Shown here: positions 1 through 9,061 of the stretch, piece by piece | Layout: each line of letters opens with the position of its first letter | Position numbering within the stretch: the stretch's first letter is position 1 | From: Mesorhizobium sp. CAU 1732 | GTDB lineage: Bacteria > Pseudomonadota > Alphaproteobacteria > Rhizobiales > Rhizobiaceae | Length of the DNA stretch: 64,000 bases | Reading direction: 5' to 3' | Assembly: GCF_039888675.1 (NCBI RefSeq) | Contig: NZ_JBDQQR010000001.1 | Coordinates: 2,914,001 to 2,978,000 of the forward strand | Position numbers and translations under genes: made by a program | The notes under the pieces: model-generated | Told to the model about the DNA's origin: nothing | The model's database searches: none | What the model saw: the letters and a program-made list of their open reading frames with translations, nothing else

Positions 1-80
1 TCGAGCTTGATGGCGATCCAGTCTTCCAGATCCTCGACGCTTTCGCAGCCGACGCAGAGTTTGAGAATGTTCAATGGCAT
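1..80 (-). CDS. DUF1489 family protein, N-terminal part (runs off left edge)
   Basis: Only the first 26 codons are in the window. The frame opens with ATG at position 80 and begins MPLNILKLCVGCESVEDLED, which matches my memory of the start of DUF1489 proteins, small conserved alphaproteobacterial proteins of unknown function. There is no stop before the edge, so the gene continues to the left. It lies head to tail with sdaA on the same strand, 79 bases downstream. The family call rests on this short N-terminus alone. Confidence 0.7.
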   Translation of the reverse strand, partial: MPLNILKLCVGCESVEDLEDWIAIKL

Positions 81-159
81 TGCAGGACCATACAGGACCG
101 CGTTGTCGGCATGAAGGCGGGAGGCCGCCTGTCCACAGGCACGAACCGCCGCGGGCCGG

Positions 160-1566
160 TCAGCACTCGACGACGTTGACCGCGAGACCACCGAGGCTGG
201 TTTCCTTGTAGCGCTCGTTCATGTCGAGCCCGGTCTGGCGCATCGTCTCGATCGCGGCGTCGAGCGGCACGAAATGCGTGCCGTCGCCCTTGATCGCAAG
301 CGAAGCGGCCGTCACCGCCTTGACCGCGCCAAGGGCGTTGCGCTCGATGCAGGGAACCTGAACCAGCCCGCCCACCGGATCGCACGTCATGCCGAGGTGA
401 TGTTCGAGCGCGATTTCGGCCGCATTCTCGACCTGCTCGGGCGAGCCGCCCATCACCGCGCAAAGGCCGGCCGCCGCCATGGCGGACGCCGACCCCACCT
501 CGCCCTGGCAGCCCACTTCGGCGCCCGAAATCGAGGCGTTGGTCTTGATGATGCCGCCGACGGCCGCCGCCGTCAGCAGGAAATCCCGAATCGATGCCTG
601 ATCGGCTTCCGGATGGAAATGCAGCCAGTAGCGCAGCACCGCAGGCAAGGTGCCTGCCGCGCCATTGGTCGGCGCGGTCACCACGCGGCCGCCGGCCGCA
701 TTCTCCTCATTGACCGCCATCGCGTAGATCGACAGCCAGTCATTGGCCAGAAGCGGGTTCGGCCTGTTGCGGCTCCATTCGTCCTGAAGCTTGTCGTGAA
801 GCTGGCGCGCCCTGCGCTTGACCTTCAGCCCTCCGGGCATGATGCCGTCCTTGGACAGGCCGCGCTCGATGCAACCGAGCATGGCGTCCCAGATGCGGTC
901 CAGTCCGGCATCCAAATCGTCGCGCGACATCCGCGTCTCTTCGTTCGCGCGCTTCATCTCCGCGATCGACAGGCCGCTTCGCGACGCCATCGCCAGCATT
1001 TCCTTGGCGTTCCTGAAGGGATGCGGCACGGCCTTTCCGGACGCGTCGCGTCGGGGTCCCTCGGCCTTGGAGCGCTGGAGTTCCTCGTCCGAGACGACGA
1101 AGCCGCCGCCGATCGAATAGTAGATCCGGCGCAAAAGCAGGCGATCATTCGCATCGAACGCCGAAAACGCCATGCCGTTGGCGTGGCCCGGCAGCGGCGT
1201 CTTCTTGTCGAGCACGAGGTCGGTGGCAGGGTCGAAACGATAGGATGGATGACCGGGCGGCGAAATACGTTTGCTCGCGCTCACTGCCGCCAGCACCGCG
1301 TCGGCGGCGTCTGGATCGACGGTGACCGGGCTGAGGCCGGTCAATCCAAGGATGACGGCGCGGTCGGTTCCGTGCCCCACGCCGGTGAAGGCGAGCGAGC
1401 CATGCAGGCTGACCGACAGCCGATCGATGGTCACACCGGCCGGGCGCGGCCAGTCGTCGCCCGCGATCTCATCGAGGAAACGCAGCGCCGCCGTCATCGG
1501 CCCCATCGTGTGCGACGACGATGGACCTATGCCGATCTTGAACAGATCGAATACCGACAAAAACAT
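160..1566 (-). CDS. sdaA: L-serine ammonia-lyase (serine dehydratase), iron-sulfur type
   Basis: Converts L-serine to pyruvate and ammonia with an oxygen-sensitive [4Fe-4S] cluster rather than PLP. The 468-residue product has the single-chain layout: a beta domain at the N-terminus ([19 protein letters not shown] near residues 2-20) followed by the alpha domain. The three cluster cysteines can be placed at 353 (GCQGEVG), 395 (TCDPVGG) and 406 (VPCIERN), which fits the family. The open frame extends 15 codons upstream, but the ATG at 1566 gives the standard family N-terminus, so I start there. No operon partner is evident; the neighbouring membrane peptide gene upstream is closed by its own terminator. 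Confidence 0.95.
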   Translation of the reverse strand: MFLSVFDLFKIGIGPSSSHTMGPMTAALRFLDEIAGDDWPRPAGVTIDRLSVSLHGSLAFTGVGHGTDRAVILGLTGLSPVTVDPDAADAVLAAVSASKRISPPGHPSYRFDPATDLVLDKKTPLPGHANGMAFSAFDANDRLLLRRIYYSIGGGFVVSDEELQRSKAEGPRRDASGKAVPHPFRNAKEMLAMASRSGLSIAEMKRANEETRMSRDDLDAGLDRIWDAMLGCIERGLSKDGIMPGGLKVKRRARQLHDKLQDEWSRNRPNPLLANDWLSIYAMAVNEENAAGGRVVTAPTNGAAGTLPAVLRYWLHFHPEADQASIRDFLLTAAAVGGIIKTNASISGAEVGCQGEVGSASAMAAAGLCAVMGGSPEQVENAAEIALEHHLGMTCDPVGGLVQVPCIERNALGAVKAVTAASLAIKGDGTHFVPLDAAIETMRQTGLDMNERYKETSLGGLAVNVVEC

Positions 1567-1671
1567 GCAATGGCGCTCCAGATGTTGATCGCGATGGTGC
1601 GCGGCTTTCAAGGGTTAAGGCAATAGGCCAGCCGACGTCCCCTGCTCCAGCTACGACATCGCTGGATCGCC

Positions 1672-1704
1672 AAAAGGAAAAGGCGCGGTTTGCGCCGCGC
1701 CTTT
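1672..1704 (-). terminator. rho-independent terminator of the 42-residue peptide gene
   Basis: A 10-bp perfect GC-rich stem (1679-1688 with 1695-1704) encloses a 6-base loop. On the minus strand it is followed by a T-rich tract (the complement of caaaaggaaa, 1671-1680). It lies just past the stop codon of the small gene at 1730-1858 and separates it from sdaA. Confidence 0.75.
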
Positions 1705-1729
1705 CAAGAAATTCGGACTGAAGCCGATA

Positions 1730-1858
1730 TCAGCTTGCCGCAAGGACGGCAGCCGTCTCCGGTCCGCCGAAAAGCCACGCCAGCAGCATGATGCCAGCAA
1801 TACCGATCACTGCCTTGGCGGTTACGCCCCAGCAGGATTTCTGAACGCTATCGTCCAT
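1730..1858 (-). CDS. small single-pass membrane peptide (42 aa), function unknown
   Basis: A 42-residue product beginning MDDSVQKSCWGVTAKAVIGI, with one clear hydrophobic segment at about residues 14-31 and a short polar N-terminus carrying a single cysteine. The ATG at 1858 is preceded by an AGGA ribosome-binding site about 5 bases away (aacaggaaaaaaATG), and the gene ends just before a strong terminator, so it looks like a real monocistronic unit. The longer open frame upstream of this ATG has no such support. I do not recognise the family; small membrane regulators of transporters or stress peptides look like this, but nothing here assigns a role. Confidence 0.65.
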   Translation of the reverse strand: MDDSVQKSCWGVTAKAVIGIAGIMLLAWLFGGPETAAVLAAS

Positions 1859-2143
1859 TTTTTTCCTGTTATCCGTGAAAATGTGTCGTCCCGTATGCGG
1901 CTCGTTTCGCCGCGACGGCCCCATCCGTCTGGGAGCCTGATTAGCCGGTTGGCGGTCCTTTCGCAACGCAAAAGAGGCGAAAGCAAGGCGAGCTTTGCGG
2001 CACTGCACCGCCCAAAGCGAGACATGCGATTGCAAATCAGCCACTTAGCCCCGACGACGATATTTCCACATTATCAATTGCTGGGGCCAAATCAGGGCAA
2101 CAAAGGTTCGGCCAGACGGACGTTCATCGACTATCATGCGAAG

Positions 2144-2848
2144 ATGAGCCCCGATTCTCTTCCCGGCAGCCCGTCCGATATCGCAGCCGCGATCTTCTTC
2201 CTCGTCGGCTGGAGCCTGTTTGCCTATGGCGCGGAAGGCTATTTCAGCGCGCGCCCCACGCTCACCTCCGCGATGAACCGGCAGCGCGAGGCATGGATGC
2301 GCACGATGGCGCGGCGCGACCTGCGCATGGTCGATACGGGGATCATGAGCGGGCTGCAGCAAGGCACCGCGTTCTTCGCGTCGAGCTGCATCTTCGCGAT
2401 CGGCGGCTGCTTCGCCCTTCTGGGCTCGGCAGACGCCGTGATGGAGGTTCTGGGCGACCTGCCGGCGACGAGCGTGGTCGCGCGCCCGGTCTTCGAGGCG
2501 AAGGTGCTCGGCCTCGTGGCGATCCTGTCCTATGCCTTCTTCAAGTTCGGCTGGGCGTACCGGCTCTTCAACTACTGCTCGATACTCATTGGGGCCGTGC
2601 CGATCCCGCGCCTGGACGGGGAGATCGATGCGGAGAGCGAGATCGCAGCCAGCCGCGCCTCACGCATGAACATCCTGGCCGGCAAGCACTTCGAATCGGG
2701 CCTGCGCGCCATCTTCTTCGCCATCGGTTATCTCGGATGGTTCATCGGCCCCTGGGTGTTCATGGCCACCACCGCCTTCGTGCTGGGCGTGCTCATTCGC
2801 CGCCAGTTCTTCTCGGCCGCGCGGAAGGCCGTCATGGGAGACCTGTAG
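2144..2848 (+). CDS. DUF599 domain membrane protein
   Basis: 234 residues with about four hydrophobic segments: around 10-27 (IAAAIFFLVGWSLFAYGAEG), 75-95, 120-140 and 185-220. The pattern of an N-terminal membrane helix, a polar stretch with repeated MxxM/R residues, and a GYxGWFxGPW motif near the end is that of the DUF599 family of inner-membrane proteins with no known function. The open frame could start as far up as 1883, but the ATG at 2144 gives the usual family length and the upstream codons encode no plausible protein. It is divergent from the 42-residue peptide gene and convergent with the YdcF-type gene. Confidence 0.85.
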   Translation: MSPDSLPGSPSDIAAAIFFLVGWSLFAYGAEGYFSARPTLTSAMNRQREAWMRTMARRDLRMVDTGIMSGLQQGTAFFASSCIFAIGGCFALLGSADAVMEVLGDLPATSVVARPVFEAKVLGLVAILSYAFFKFGWAYRLFNYCSILIGAVPIPRLDGEIDAESEIAASRASRMNILAGKHFESGLRAIFFAIGYLGWFIGPWVFMATTAFVLGVLIRRQFFSAARKAVMGDL

Positions 2849-2855
2849 CAGGCCG

Positions 2856-3653
2856 TCAGTCGCGCGTCGGGAAAATGCTGTCGATGCGACCGGTGGCGCG
2901 ATAGGCCAAGAGCCCGACCCATTCGCGGATCGACATCGTCAGGTTCTGGAGCGAATCGGCGGTGTTGTCGCGGGCAAGCCCGAGCGGTTCGTTGCCGGCA
3001 GTTCGATAGTCGGACGGCCAGGGCGTGACGTCGAAGCCGGCCTTGCGAAACAGTCCGACCGAGCGCGGCATGTGAAACGCGGACGTCACGAGAAGCCAGG
3101 TCTCGCCGGGCTTCGGCTCGACCAGTTCGCGGCTGAACACGGCGTTTTCGTAGGTGTTGCGCGAGCGGTTCTCCAGAACGAGCCGGTCCTGCGCCACCCC
3201 GAGCGCCATCAGCAGGCGCGGCGCGGTGTCCGCATCGCCCTCGCCCTCAAGCACGAGCGTCCCGGTGCCGCCGGAGACGACGATGCGGGCTTGCGGATAG
3301 CGGCGCGCGAGGATCGCAGCCTCGACGTAGCGATCGCCGCCGGAGTTCAGTTCGTAGCCGCCACGGACGAGATTGACGCCGCCTTCGAAGCCGCCGCCGA
3401 GAACAATGACGCCCGCGACGTCAGCGGGCGCGGGCTCCGGGCGCTCGAAATGGTTCTCCAGCGGATGCATCATCACCGCACCCAGCGACGTCCACCCGCC
3501 AACGACGAGAACGAGAAACCCCGTGCCGGTCAGGAACAGCGCCAGCGTCCGCCGCTTGAACAGCGACGCGACGATGCCCAAGAAGAGCGTCAGCGCGATG
3601 ATGTTGAGCGGCTGCGCGAATGTCCAGAATATCTTCGACAACAGGAAGAACAT
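2856..3653 (-). CDS. YdcF family (DUF218) membrane protein, ElyC/SanA type
   Basis: 265 residues. Two hydrophobic helices occupy about residues 8-30 and 37-58, followed by a DUF218 Rossmann-like domain starting at GVIVLGGGFEGG. Family hallmarks visible are GGDRYVEAA, RIVVSGGTG and ENRSRNTYENA, then LVTSAFHMPRS, the SxFHxxR signature of this group. Relatives (E. coli ElyC, SanA) act in envelope integrity and lipid-carrier-dependent peptidoglycan assembly, so a cell-envelope role is likely but inferred. It ends 7 bases from the convergent DUF599 gene and starts with ATG just downstream of gatA, possibly co-transcribed with it. Confidence 0.85.
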   Translation of the reverse strand: MFFLLSKIFWTFAQPLNIIALTLFLGIVASLFKRRTLALFLTGTGFLVLVVGGWTSLGAVMMHPLENHFERPEPAPADVAGVIVLGGGFEGGVNLVRGGYELNSGGDRYVEAAILARRYPQARIVVSGGTGTLVLEGEGDADTAPRLLMALGVAQDRLVLENRSRNTYENAVFSRELVEPKPGETWLLVTSAFHMPRSVGLFRKAGFDVTPWPSDYRTAGNEPLGLARDNTADSLQNLTMSIREWVGLLAYRATGRIDSIFPTRD

Positions 3654-3687
3654 GGATCCCTCGCGTCAGGCTGGTCCAGTTCCGGCG

Positions 3688-5169
3688 CTACCACCACTTG
3701 GTGGGCGAGAACCGTCCTGCGGCCTCTTCGATGACGTGCGAGGCGCGGAACAGCGTCTCCTCGTCGAAAGGACGGCCAATGAGCTGAAGCCCGAGCGGCA
3801 GGCCGTTGGAATCGAGCCCCGCAGGCACCGAGATGCCCGGCAGGCCGGCCATGTTGACCGTCACCGTGAAGATGTCGTTCAGGTACATCTTGACCGGGTC
3901 GGCTGCCATGTCCTTGTCGGCGATACCGAAGGCGGCCGATGGCGTCGCGGGCGTCAGGATCGCATCGACGCCTGCGTGGAAGACGTCTTCAAAGTCCTTC
4001 TTGATCAGCGTGCGGACCTTCTGCGCCTGCACGTAATAGGCGTCGTAATAGCCGGCCGACAGCACATAGGTGCCGATCATGATGCGCCGCTTGACCTCGC
4101 GGCCGAAACCGGCGGCGCGGGTCTTCTCGTACATGTCGACGATGTCCTTGCCGGGAACGCGAAGCCCGTAACGCACGCCGTCATAGCGCGCGAGGTTGGA
4201 CGAGGCTTCGGCGGGCGCGACGATGTAGTAGGCCGGCAGCGCATATTTCGTGTGCGGCAGCGAGATATCGACGATCTCGGCCCCGGCGTCCTTCAGCCAG
4301 GCGATGCCCTTCTGCCAGAGCGCCTCGATCTCGTCGGGCATTCCGTCGACGCGATACTCCTTCGGGATGCCGATCCGCATGCCCTTGACCGACTGGCCGA
4401 GCGACGCCTCGTAGTCGGGAACCGGGCGATCGACCGACGTCGTGTCCTTGGGATCGACGGACGCCATGGATTTCAGCATGATCGCCGCATCGCGCACGTC
4501 GCGCGTGATGGGCCCCGCCTGGTCCAGCGACGACGCGAACGCCACCACGCCCCAGCGCGAGCATCGGCCATAGGTCGGCTTGATGCCGACGGTTCCGGTG
4601 AAGGCTGCCGGCTGGCGGATCGAGCCGCCCGTGTCAGTCGCGGTCGCGGCAGCGCAGAGCCATGCCGACACCGAGGCGGCCGAGCCGCCCGAGGAGCCGC
4701 CGGGCACGAGATCGGCGTTGGAGCCGTTGGCGCGCCACGGGTTCTTGACCGGCCCGTAATAGCTCGTCTCATTGGACGACCCCATCGCGAACTCGTCCAT
4801 GTTGAGCTTGCCGAGCATCACCGCGCCATCGGCCCAGAGGTTCGCGGTCACGGTCGATTCGTAGCGCGGCTTGAAACCGTCCAGCACGTGGCTGCACGCC
4901 TGCGTGTGCACGCCTTCGGTGCCAAACAAATCCTTGATGCCGAGCGGAATGCCTTCAAGCGCGCCACCCTCGCCGGACGCAAGCTTCGCGTCGGAGGCCT
5001 TGGCCATGTCGCGCGCCTTGTCATGCGTGACCGCTACATAGGCGTTGAACGTGCCGTTCGCCGCGTCGATCGCCGCCAGATAGGCGTCGGTCAGCTCGAC
5101 GGCATTGATGTCCTTCGCACGCAGTTTGGCGCGGGCTTCGGCGATGGTGAGGTGCGTCAGGTTTGTCAT
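3688..5169 (-). CDS. gatA: glutamyl/aspartyl-tRNA amidotransferase subunit A
   Basis: The amidase subunit of GatCAB, which converts Glu-tRNA(Gln) and Asp-tRNA(Asn) to the amidated forms with ammonia from glutamine. The 493-residue product shows the amidase signature: the catalytic lysine in [10 protein letters not shown] and the Ser-cis-Ser-Lys site with [10 protein letters not shown] and [14 protein letters not shown]. Length is normal for GatA. It lies 18 bases downstream of the acetyltransferase gene, which itself follows gatC, giving a gatC-GNAT-gatA operon read leftwards. gatB is not in the window, which is common in this order. Confidence 0.97.
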   Translation of the reverse strand: MTNLTHLTIAEARAKLRAKDINAVELTDAYLAAIDAANGTFNAYVAVTHDKARDMAKASDAKLASGEGGALEGIPLGIKDLFGTEGVHTQACSHVLDGFKPRYESTVTANLWADGAVMLGKLNMDEFAMGSSNETSYYGPVKNPWRANGSNADLVPGGSSGGSAASVSAWLCAAATATDTGGSIRQPAAFTGTVGIKPTYGRCSRWGVVAFASSLDQAGPITRDVRDAAIMLKSMASVDPKDTTSVDRPVPDYEASLGQSVKGMRIGIPKEYRVDGMPDEIEALWQKGIAWLKDAGAEIVDISLPHTKYALPAYYIVAPAEASSNLARYDGVRYGLRVPGKDIVDMYEKTRAAGFGREVKRRIMIGTYVLSAGYYDAYYVQAQKVRTLIKKDFEDVFHAGVDAILTPATPSAAFGIADKDMAADPVKMYLNDIFTVTVNMAGLPGISVPAGLDSNGLPLGLQLIGRPFDEETLFRASHVIEEAAGRFSPTKWW

Positions 5170-5187
5170 CGTCTCGCTTCGTCGACG

Positions 5188-5682
5188 TCAGATGGATGTC
5201 GTTTCGGCCGGCTGCCGAACGAGCGTCTTTTTATAAAAGATCGAATAGGGGCTTTCGGGGTAATCGGCAAACGCGCCGCAGCGAACGAAGCCCGCGCGTT
5301 CATAGACGCGCTTTGCAGCGCCGAATCCGTCGCCTGTCTCGAGCGCCAGATGGCTGAGCCCGTCGGCGACGGCCCGAGCCTCGATCGCATCCAGAATGCT
5401 ACCGGCAACGCCCATGCCCTGCGCGGCCGCCCGCACATACATGCGCTTGACCTCGCCATATCCTTGCGGATGACGGAGCAGCGCGCCGCATCCGATCGCA
5501 GCACCGTCGAGGCGCGCGACGAAGACGGTCGTCTCCGGTCCGGCCATCTCTTCGGCGGTCATGCGAAAATTGAACTCTTCGGGCGTGTCGGGAGACTGCG
5601 CGTCCATGGCGTCGTTCAGGTCAGCGACCAGCAGACGCACATCATCCTGCAGCGGTGTCTCGACGGCGACGACGAGGGCCAT
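5188..5682 (-). CDS. GNAT family N-acetyltransferase
   Basis: 164 residues with a single GNAT fold. The acetyl-CoA-binding loop (motif A, R/Q-x-x-G-x-G/A) can be read in YVRAAAQGMGVAGSILDAIE at about residues 90-110, followed by a helix and the C-terminal YERAGFVRCGAF strand typical of the superfamily. The substrate cannot be read from the sequence. It sits between gatC (3 bases upstream) and gatA (18 bases downstream) on the same strand, so it is almost certainly co-transcribed with the tRNA amidotransferase genes. Whether that link is functional or only positional is unknown. Confidence 0.88.
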   Translation of the reverse strand: MALVVAVETPLQDDVRLLVADLNDAMDAQSPDTPEEFNFRMTAEEMAGPETTVFVARLDGAAIGCGALLRHPQGYGEVKRMYVRAAAQGMGVAGSILDAIEARAVADGLSHLALETGDGFGAAKRVYERAGFVRCGAFADYPESPYSIFYKKTLVRQPAETTSI

Positions 5683-5685
5683 CGC

Positions 5686-5973
5686 CTACTCCACCACCTT
5701 CGGCACGAGGAAGAAATTCTCGTCGGTGGAGGGTGCATTCGCGACGATGTCGGCAGCCTTGTCGCCGTCCGTCACGATATCCTGCCGCTTCTTCATCTCC
5801 ATCGGAATCACCGACGTCATGGGTTCGACACCGGTGACATCGACCTCTCCCAGTTGCTCGACAAACCCCAGAATGGTGTTCAGCTCGCCGGTCATGCGCC
5901 CTGCCTCATCCTCGGTGACCGCGATGCGGGCGAGCCGGGCGACGCGCTTGACGGTGTCTATATCGACAGACAT
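5686..5973 (-). CDS. gatC: glutamyl/aspartyl-tRNA amidotransferase subunit C
   Basis: 95 residues, the usual length. It begins [20 protein letters not shown] and carries the conserved [20 protein letters not shown] and [15 protein letters not shown] segments by which GatC wraps the GatA/GatB interface. The open frame runs much further upstream, but the ATG at 5973 gives the exact family start. It is the first gene of the gatC-GNAT-gatA unit. Confidence 0.95.
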   Translation of the reverse strand: MSVDIDTVKRVARLARIAVTEDEAGRMTGELNTILGFVEQLGEVDVTGVEPMTSVIPMEMKKRQDIVTDGDKAADIVANAPSTDENFFLVPKVVE

Positions 5974-6129
5974 GGGAGGCTCCGCTGAAGCTGGAAAGAC
6001 AACAGATCGCGCTATAGCCGCGCGGCCCGCGCCGCGCAACAGGTGCAAGCCATGTGTGCGCCAACACGCGACGCCTCTCGACGCGTCATGACAGCGGTGG
6101 TATTTGTAATGACAACCGAGGTCTATGCC

Positions 6130-6396
6130 ATGAATCTCCAGATCAGGGACGCACGTGCGAGGCAACTTGCCGAAGAACTCGCCAAGCGGCGCGGCACGAC
6201 GATGACGGAAGCCGTGATCGGGGCACTGGAGGGCGAACTTCAACGCACGCCGCCGGTATCCGGCCAAGACTCCGAAAAAGAATTCTCGGAGCATGTGAAT
6301 CGCATCTATTCGATCATCGACGGCTTTACGAAAGGCCGCAAGCCGGGCCGGGACATGACCAAGGCCGAGATCGACGCCATGTGGGGCCACGAGTGA
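6130..6396 (+). CDS. vapB: VapB-type antitoxin
   Basis: 88 residues beginning [20 protein letters not shown], then [18 protein letters not shown]. This ribbon-helix-helix-like N-terminus is typical of the Rv0623/PSK-type VapB antitoxins, which bind the operator and, through the acidic C-terminal half, block the partner toxin. Upstream in-frame ATGs exist (for example 6109), but the ATG at 6130 has a GAGGT ribosome-binding site at good spacing and gives the family start. Its stop overlaps the toxin start by one base (TGATG), so the two are translationally coupled. It is inserted between gatC and the UPF0173 gene on the opposite strand. Confidence 0.85.
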   Translation: MNLQIRDARARQLAEELAKRRGTTMTEAVIGALEGELQRTPPVSGQDSEKEFSEHVNRIYSIIDGFTKGRKPGRDMTKAEIDAMWGHE

Positions 6397-6788
6397 TGTT
6401 CATCGACACGTCGGCAATCATCTCCATTGTATGCCGCGAGGACGATCATATCGAACTGCTCCGGCGGGCAAGGGAAACGCCCCGCATCGTAACGAGCGGC
6501 CTCGTCTTGCTGGAAAGCACGATGCGTCTGTCAACCATATTCAAGCAGGAGCCGGCCCGGTCGATGAAAGCCGTCTTGGACCTTCTGTCCGAACTTGGCT
6601 CTGACATCATCGCAATAGACCGTACGGACGGCGAAGAAGCTGTAACCGCTTTCGCACGATACGGTAAGGGTCGCGGTCACCCTGCGCAACTGAACCTTGC
6701 CGACTGTCTTTCCTACGCCTGCGCGAAAAACAGAAACGTTCCGCTGCTCTACAAGGGCGACGACTTCGCGCAGATCGATCTGGCCTGA
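6396..6788 (+). CDS. vapC: VapC-type PIN-domain ribonuclease toxin
   Basis: 130 residues forming one PIN domain. The acidic metal-binding set expected of a VapC nuclease is present: D4 (MFIDTSAI), E40 (VLLESTM), D103 ([10 protein letters not shown]) and D122/D123 (YKGDDFAQI). VapC toxins cleave tRNA or rRNA when released from VapB; the target here cannot be predicted. The start ATG overlaps the vapB stop, ensuring antitoxin is made first. The pair stands alone on the plus strand amid minus-strand housekeeping genes, which suggests acquisition as a cassette. Confidence 0.9.
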   Translation: MFIDTSAIISIVCREDDHIELLRRARETPRIVTSGLVLLESTMRLSTIFKQEPARSMKAVLDLLSELGSDIIAIDRTDGEEAVTAFARYGKGRGHPAQLNLADCLSYACAKNRNVPLLYKGDDFAQIDLA

Positions 6789-6804
6789 GCCACCCCGCCC
6801 GGCC

Positions 6805-7512
6805 TTACACCTCGAACGCTTCCCCCGGCTTTGGCGTAACCACCGTGGTCCTGCCTCCATCCATCGCGTCCACGAACTTCTGCGCCGATTGCTCGATGAG
6901 CGGGAACGTTCCGAAGTGGCATGGCACCACCGTCTCGAACTGGAAGAAGCGCTGGCAGGCAAGTGCCGCGACCGCGCCACCCATGGTGAACCGGTCGCCG
7001 ACGGGCACCAGCCCGACGTCGGGTTGGTGAAGTTCGTTGATCAGCGCCATATCGGAAAAAATGTCGGTGTCGCCCATGTGATAGAGCGTCTTGTCGTCGG
7101 GAAAGTGCAGCACGAGCCCGTTCGGATTGCCGAGATAGACGTTAACGCCGCCTTCGCGGCTGAACGACGACGAGTGGATCGCATTGACGAATGTCGTGGT
7201 GAACCCGCCACAATCGACCGTCCCGCCGTGACTGCCCGGATTGACCTTGCTCTCGTCCGCCCCCTGCCCGACCAGATATTCGTAGATCTCGAAGTTCGAC
7301 ACGAGCATCGCGCCCGTCTTTTTCAGGATGGCGAGCGTGTCGCCGATGTGATCGTTATGGCCGTGGGTCAAAAGCACATGCGTGACGCCTTCGGCGGCTT
7401 CTTCCCAGCCCTTGTTCCAGGTCGGATTGCCGGTCAGGAACGGGTCGATGAGGATGGTCGCGCCACCAGCCTCGACGCGAAAGGCTGAATGTCCGTACCA
7501 GGTCAGTTTCAT
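6805..7512 (-). CDS. UPF0173 metal-dependent hydrolase (metallo-beta-lactamase fold)
   Basis: 235 residues starting [14 protein letters not shown], the diagnostic beginning of the UPF0173/YtkL group. The zinc-binding motif HxHxDH is intact in [13 protein letters not shown], and the later ligands are in MGDTDIF (Asp) and [10 protein letters not shown] (His). The natural substrate of the group is not established. The ATG at 7512 gives the family start; seven upstream codons in the same frame are not needed. The gene ends 16 bases from convergent vapC and lies divergent from ruvX. Confidence 0.92.
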   Translation of the reverse strand: MKLTWYGHSAFRVEAGGATILIDPFLTGNPTWNKGWEEAAEGVTHVLLTHGHNDHIGDTLAILKKTGAMLVSNFEIYEYLVGQGADESKVNPGSHGGTVDCGGFTTTFVNAIHSSSFSREGGVNVYLGNPNGLVLHFPDDKTLYHMGDTDIFSDMALINELHQPDVGLVPVGDRFTMGGAVAALACQRFFQFETVVPCHFGTFPLIEQSAQKFVDAMDGGRTTVVTPKPGEAFEV

Positions 7513-7586
7513 GGCGTTGCTCCTCGCTTTCATGGCGGGCAGAAGATAGAAGCGGACACAGCCAAGTCAAACCCGGAGCGCGGATT

Positions 7587-8072
7587 TTGGGCGTTGTCGA
7601 CATCTCATCCCTACCCGCATTGCTGGCGCCCGGCTCCGTGCTGGCCGGCATCGATCTGGGCACCAAGACGATCGGGCTGGCGATCTCGGATGCGCGGCTG
7701 TCGTTTGCACATCCGCGAACGGTGATCACCCGCACGAAGTTCACGGCCGACGCAAAGGCGCTCCTCGATGCGCTTTCGGGTCAGGCGGTCGCGGCGATCG
7801 TCATCGGCCTGCCGGTGAACATGGATGGCTCGGAGGGGCCGCGCGTCCAGGCGACGCGCGCCTTCGTGCGAAACATGGAGCGGCTGACCGACCTGCCCTT
7901 CGTCTATTGGGACGAGCGGCTGTCGACCGTCGCGGCGGAACGTGCGCTCATATCGATGGACGTGTCGCGCAAGAAGCGTGGCGAGCGTATCGATTCGGCG
8001 GCGGCCGCCTTCATTCTGCAGGGGGCACTCGACCGGCTTCGCTCACTGCGAATGGCGTCTGACCGCCCATAG
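7587..8072 (+). CDS. ruvX: Holliday junction resolvase / pre-16S rRNA nuclease RuvX (YqgF)
   Basis: 161 residues of the RNase H-like YqgF fold. Acidic active-site positions can be seen in [17 protein letters not shown] near the N-terminus, in [14 protein letters not shown] in the middle, and in the C-terminal [12 protein letters not shown] segment. The family processes the 5' end of 16S rRNA and/or resolves recombination junctions. The frame opens with TTG at 7587; no ATG lies upstream in frame, so TTG is the best start though unusual. The last 62 bases overlap the antisense DUF6105 gene. Association with gatC/gatA in the same neighbourhood is common in this order. Confidence 0.92.
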   Translation: MGVVDISSLPALLAPGSVLAGIDLGTKTIGLAISDARLSFAHPRTVITRTKFTADAKALLDALSGQAVAAIVIGLPVNMDGSEGPRVQATRAFVRNMERLTDLPFVYWDERLSTVAAERALISMDVSRKKRGERIDSAAAAFILQGALDRLRSLRMASDRP

Positions 8073-8349
8073 CAAAGCGCCGGTCGCGCCACCACGCGGC
8101 GATTTCGCGGCGCTTGCGGAAGGCGAAGATCGCGAAGATCAGGCCGGTATCGACAATGCAGGCGCGCAGCACGAGCGGCGGGATCGTGGCCGGGTCGATG
8201 CCCAGAATGTTCGCGTAGAAGCCGAAGGCGTAGTCGTGCACGGAGCGCGTCAGGAACGGCATGCCGAAGCTCATGTCGTGATAGGACAAGAGATACCAGC
8301 CCCAGAAGAAGCCCATAGGCAGCGCCCAGAATAGCAGAATGTACCGCAT
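8011..8349 (-). CDS. DUF6105 family membrane protein
   Basis: 112 residues beginning [20 protein letters not shown], with one hydrophobic segment at about 2-20 and another at about 65-80 ([18 protein letters not shown]), then a basic tail. This matches my memory of DUF6105, a small membrane family of rhizobia and relatives with no assigned function. Its ATG overlaps the stop of the upstream membrane gene by one base, so the two form a coupled pair, and its 3' end overlaps the 3' end of ruvX by 62 bases on the opposite strand. Confidence 0.75.
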   Translation of the reverse strand: MRYILLFWALPMGFFWGWYLLSYHDMSFGMPFLTRSVHDYAFGFYANILGIDPATIPPLVLRACIVDTGLIFAIFAFRKRREIAAWWRDRRFAMGGQTPFAVSEAGRVPPAE

Positions 8350-8855
8350 CAGGCGTCGCTCTCCAGCGCGTCAGGGCCCCGCCGAGAGAGCCGCGTTAGC
8401 ATTGACCCGTGGGCTGCCCCGGCGGCAAGCCGTCGCGCCACGATGTTCGAGTAATCGATTTCGGCGGGCTTGCGTTCCGCAGCCGCTTCCTCGAACCGCA
8501 CAACCAGATAGGTCGCACCGAGGGCAGCGACCTGCATTGCCGGTCCTGCAAGCGCCGGATCACCTCCGGACGCCATATTCATCGCCGCCGAAACGGTCGT
8601 CATGACCGCTGCGGCGGACACCGCGATTCGTGCGACGTCACCGGCATCGGACAACGACGCCGATGCCCGCCCCCAGGCGCTGAGAGCAGCCCACAGGAAG
8701 AGCACCGAGACCAGCATGCAGCCAAGCGATAATCCAGCGGAAACAACGCTTTGAGCGACGGTATCACCCGCCACGGCACTCGTCTTCGCCAGCGACTGAA
8801 GCCCGAAGACGACGGTCCAGTGGACGGAAAGACAGGTGATGAGGAGTCTGTGCAT
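8349..8855 (-). CDS. membrane protein of unknown function, coupled to the DUF6105 gene
   Basis: 168 residues with about four hydrophobic stretches: the N-terminus to about residue 25, 35-60 (VVSAGLSLGCMLVSVLFLWA), 72-95 and 100-118. A cytoplasmic-looking tail is rich in Arg, Ala and Glu. I do not recognise a named family. The stop overlaps the start of the DUF6105 gene by one base, so both are probably translated together. The 205 bases upstream, shared with the divergent AEC transporter gene, contain closely spaced TTAA words near 8920-8930 but no promoter I would call. Confidence 0.65.
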   Translation of the reverse strand: MHRLLITCLSVHWTVVFGLQSLAKTSAVAGDTVAQSVVSAGLSLGCMLVSVLFLWAALSAWGRASASLSDAGDVARIAVSAAAVMTTVSAAMNMASGGDPALAGPAMQVAALGATYLVVRFEEAAAERKPAEIDYSNIVARRLAAGAAHGSMLTRLSRRGPDALESDA

Positions 8856-9061
8856 GCGGGCCCTTCTCGATTGATGCGAGAGTGGACGGCCACAGCTTTA
8901 ACGGCAACGGAAACCATTCGTTAAGGTTAACGGGAAGTCGCGGCTTTGGGGACAACTCTCGCCCGTAGGCCAAGCCGCGCCGGCAGAGCTGACATCACTT
9001 TACTTTACACTCCGGCCGATGCCGCCTATGCGGGGCGATCATTCCCGCAGACAAGCCAGCA

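Noticed and set aside
3373..5988. 871-codon open frame on the plus strand opposite gatA
   Set aside because: It runs antisense to gatA, the acetyltransferase and part of YdcF/gatC. Its translation is rich in Arg, His and Gly with no domain, as expected of the complementary frame of GC-rich genes.
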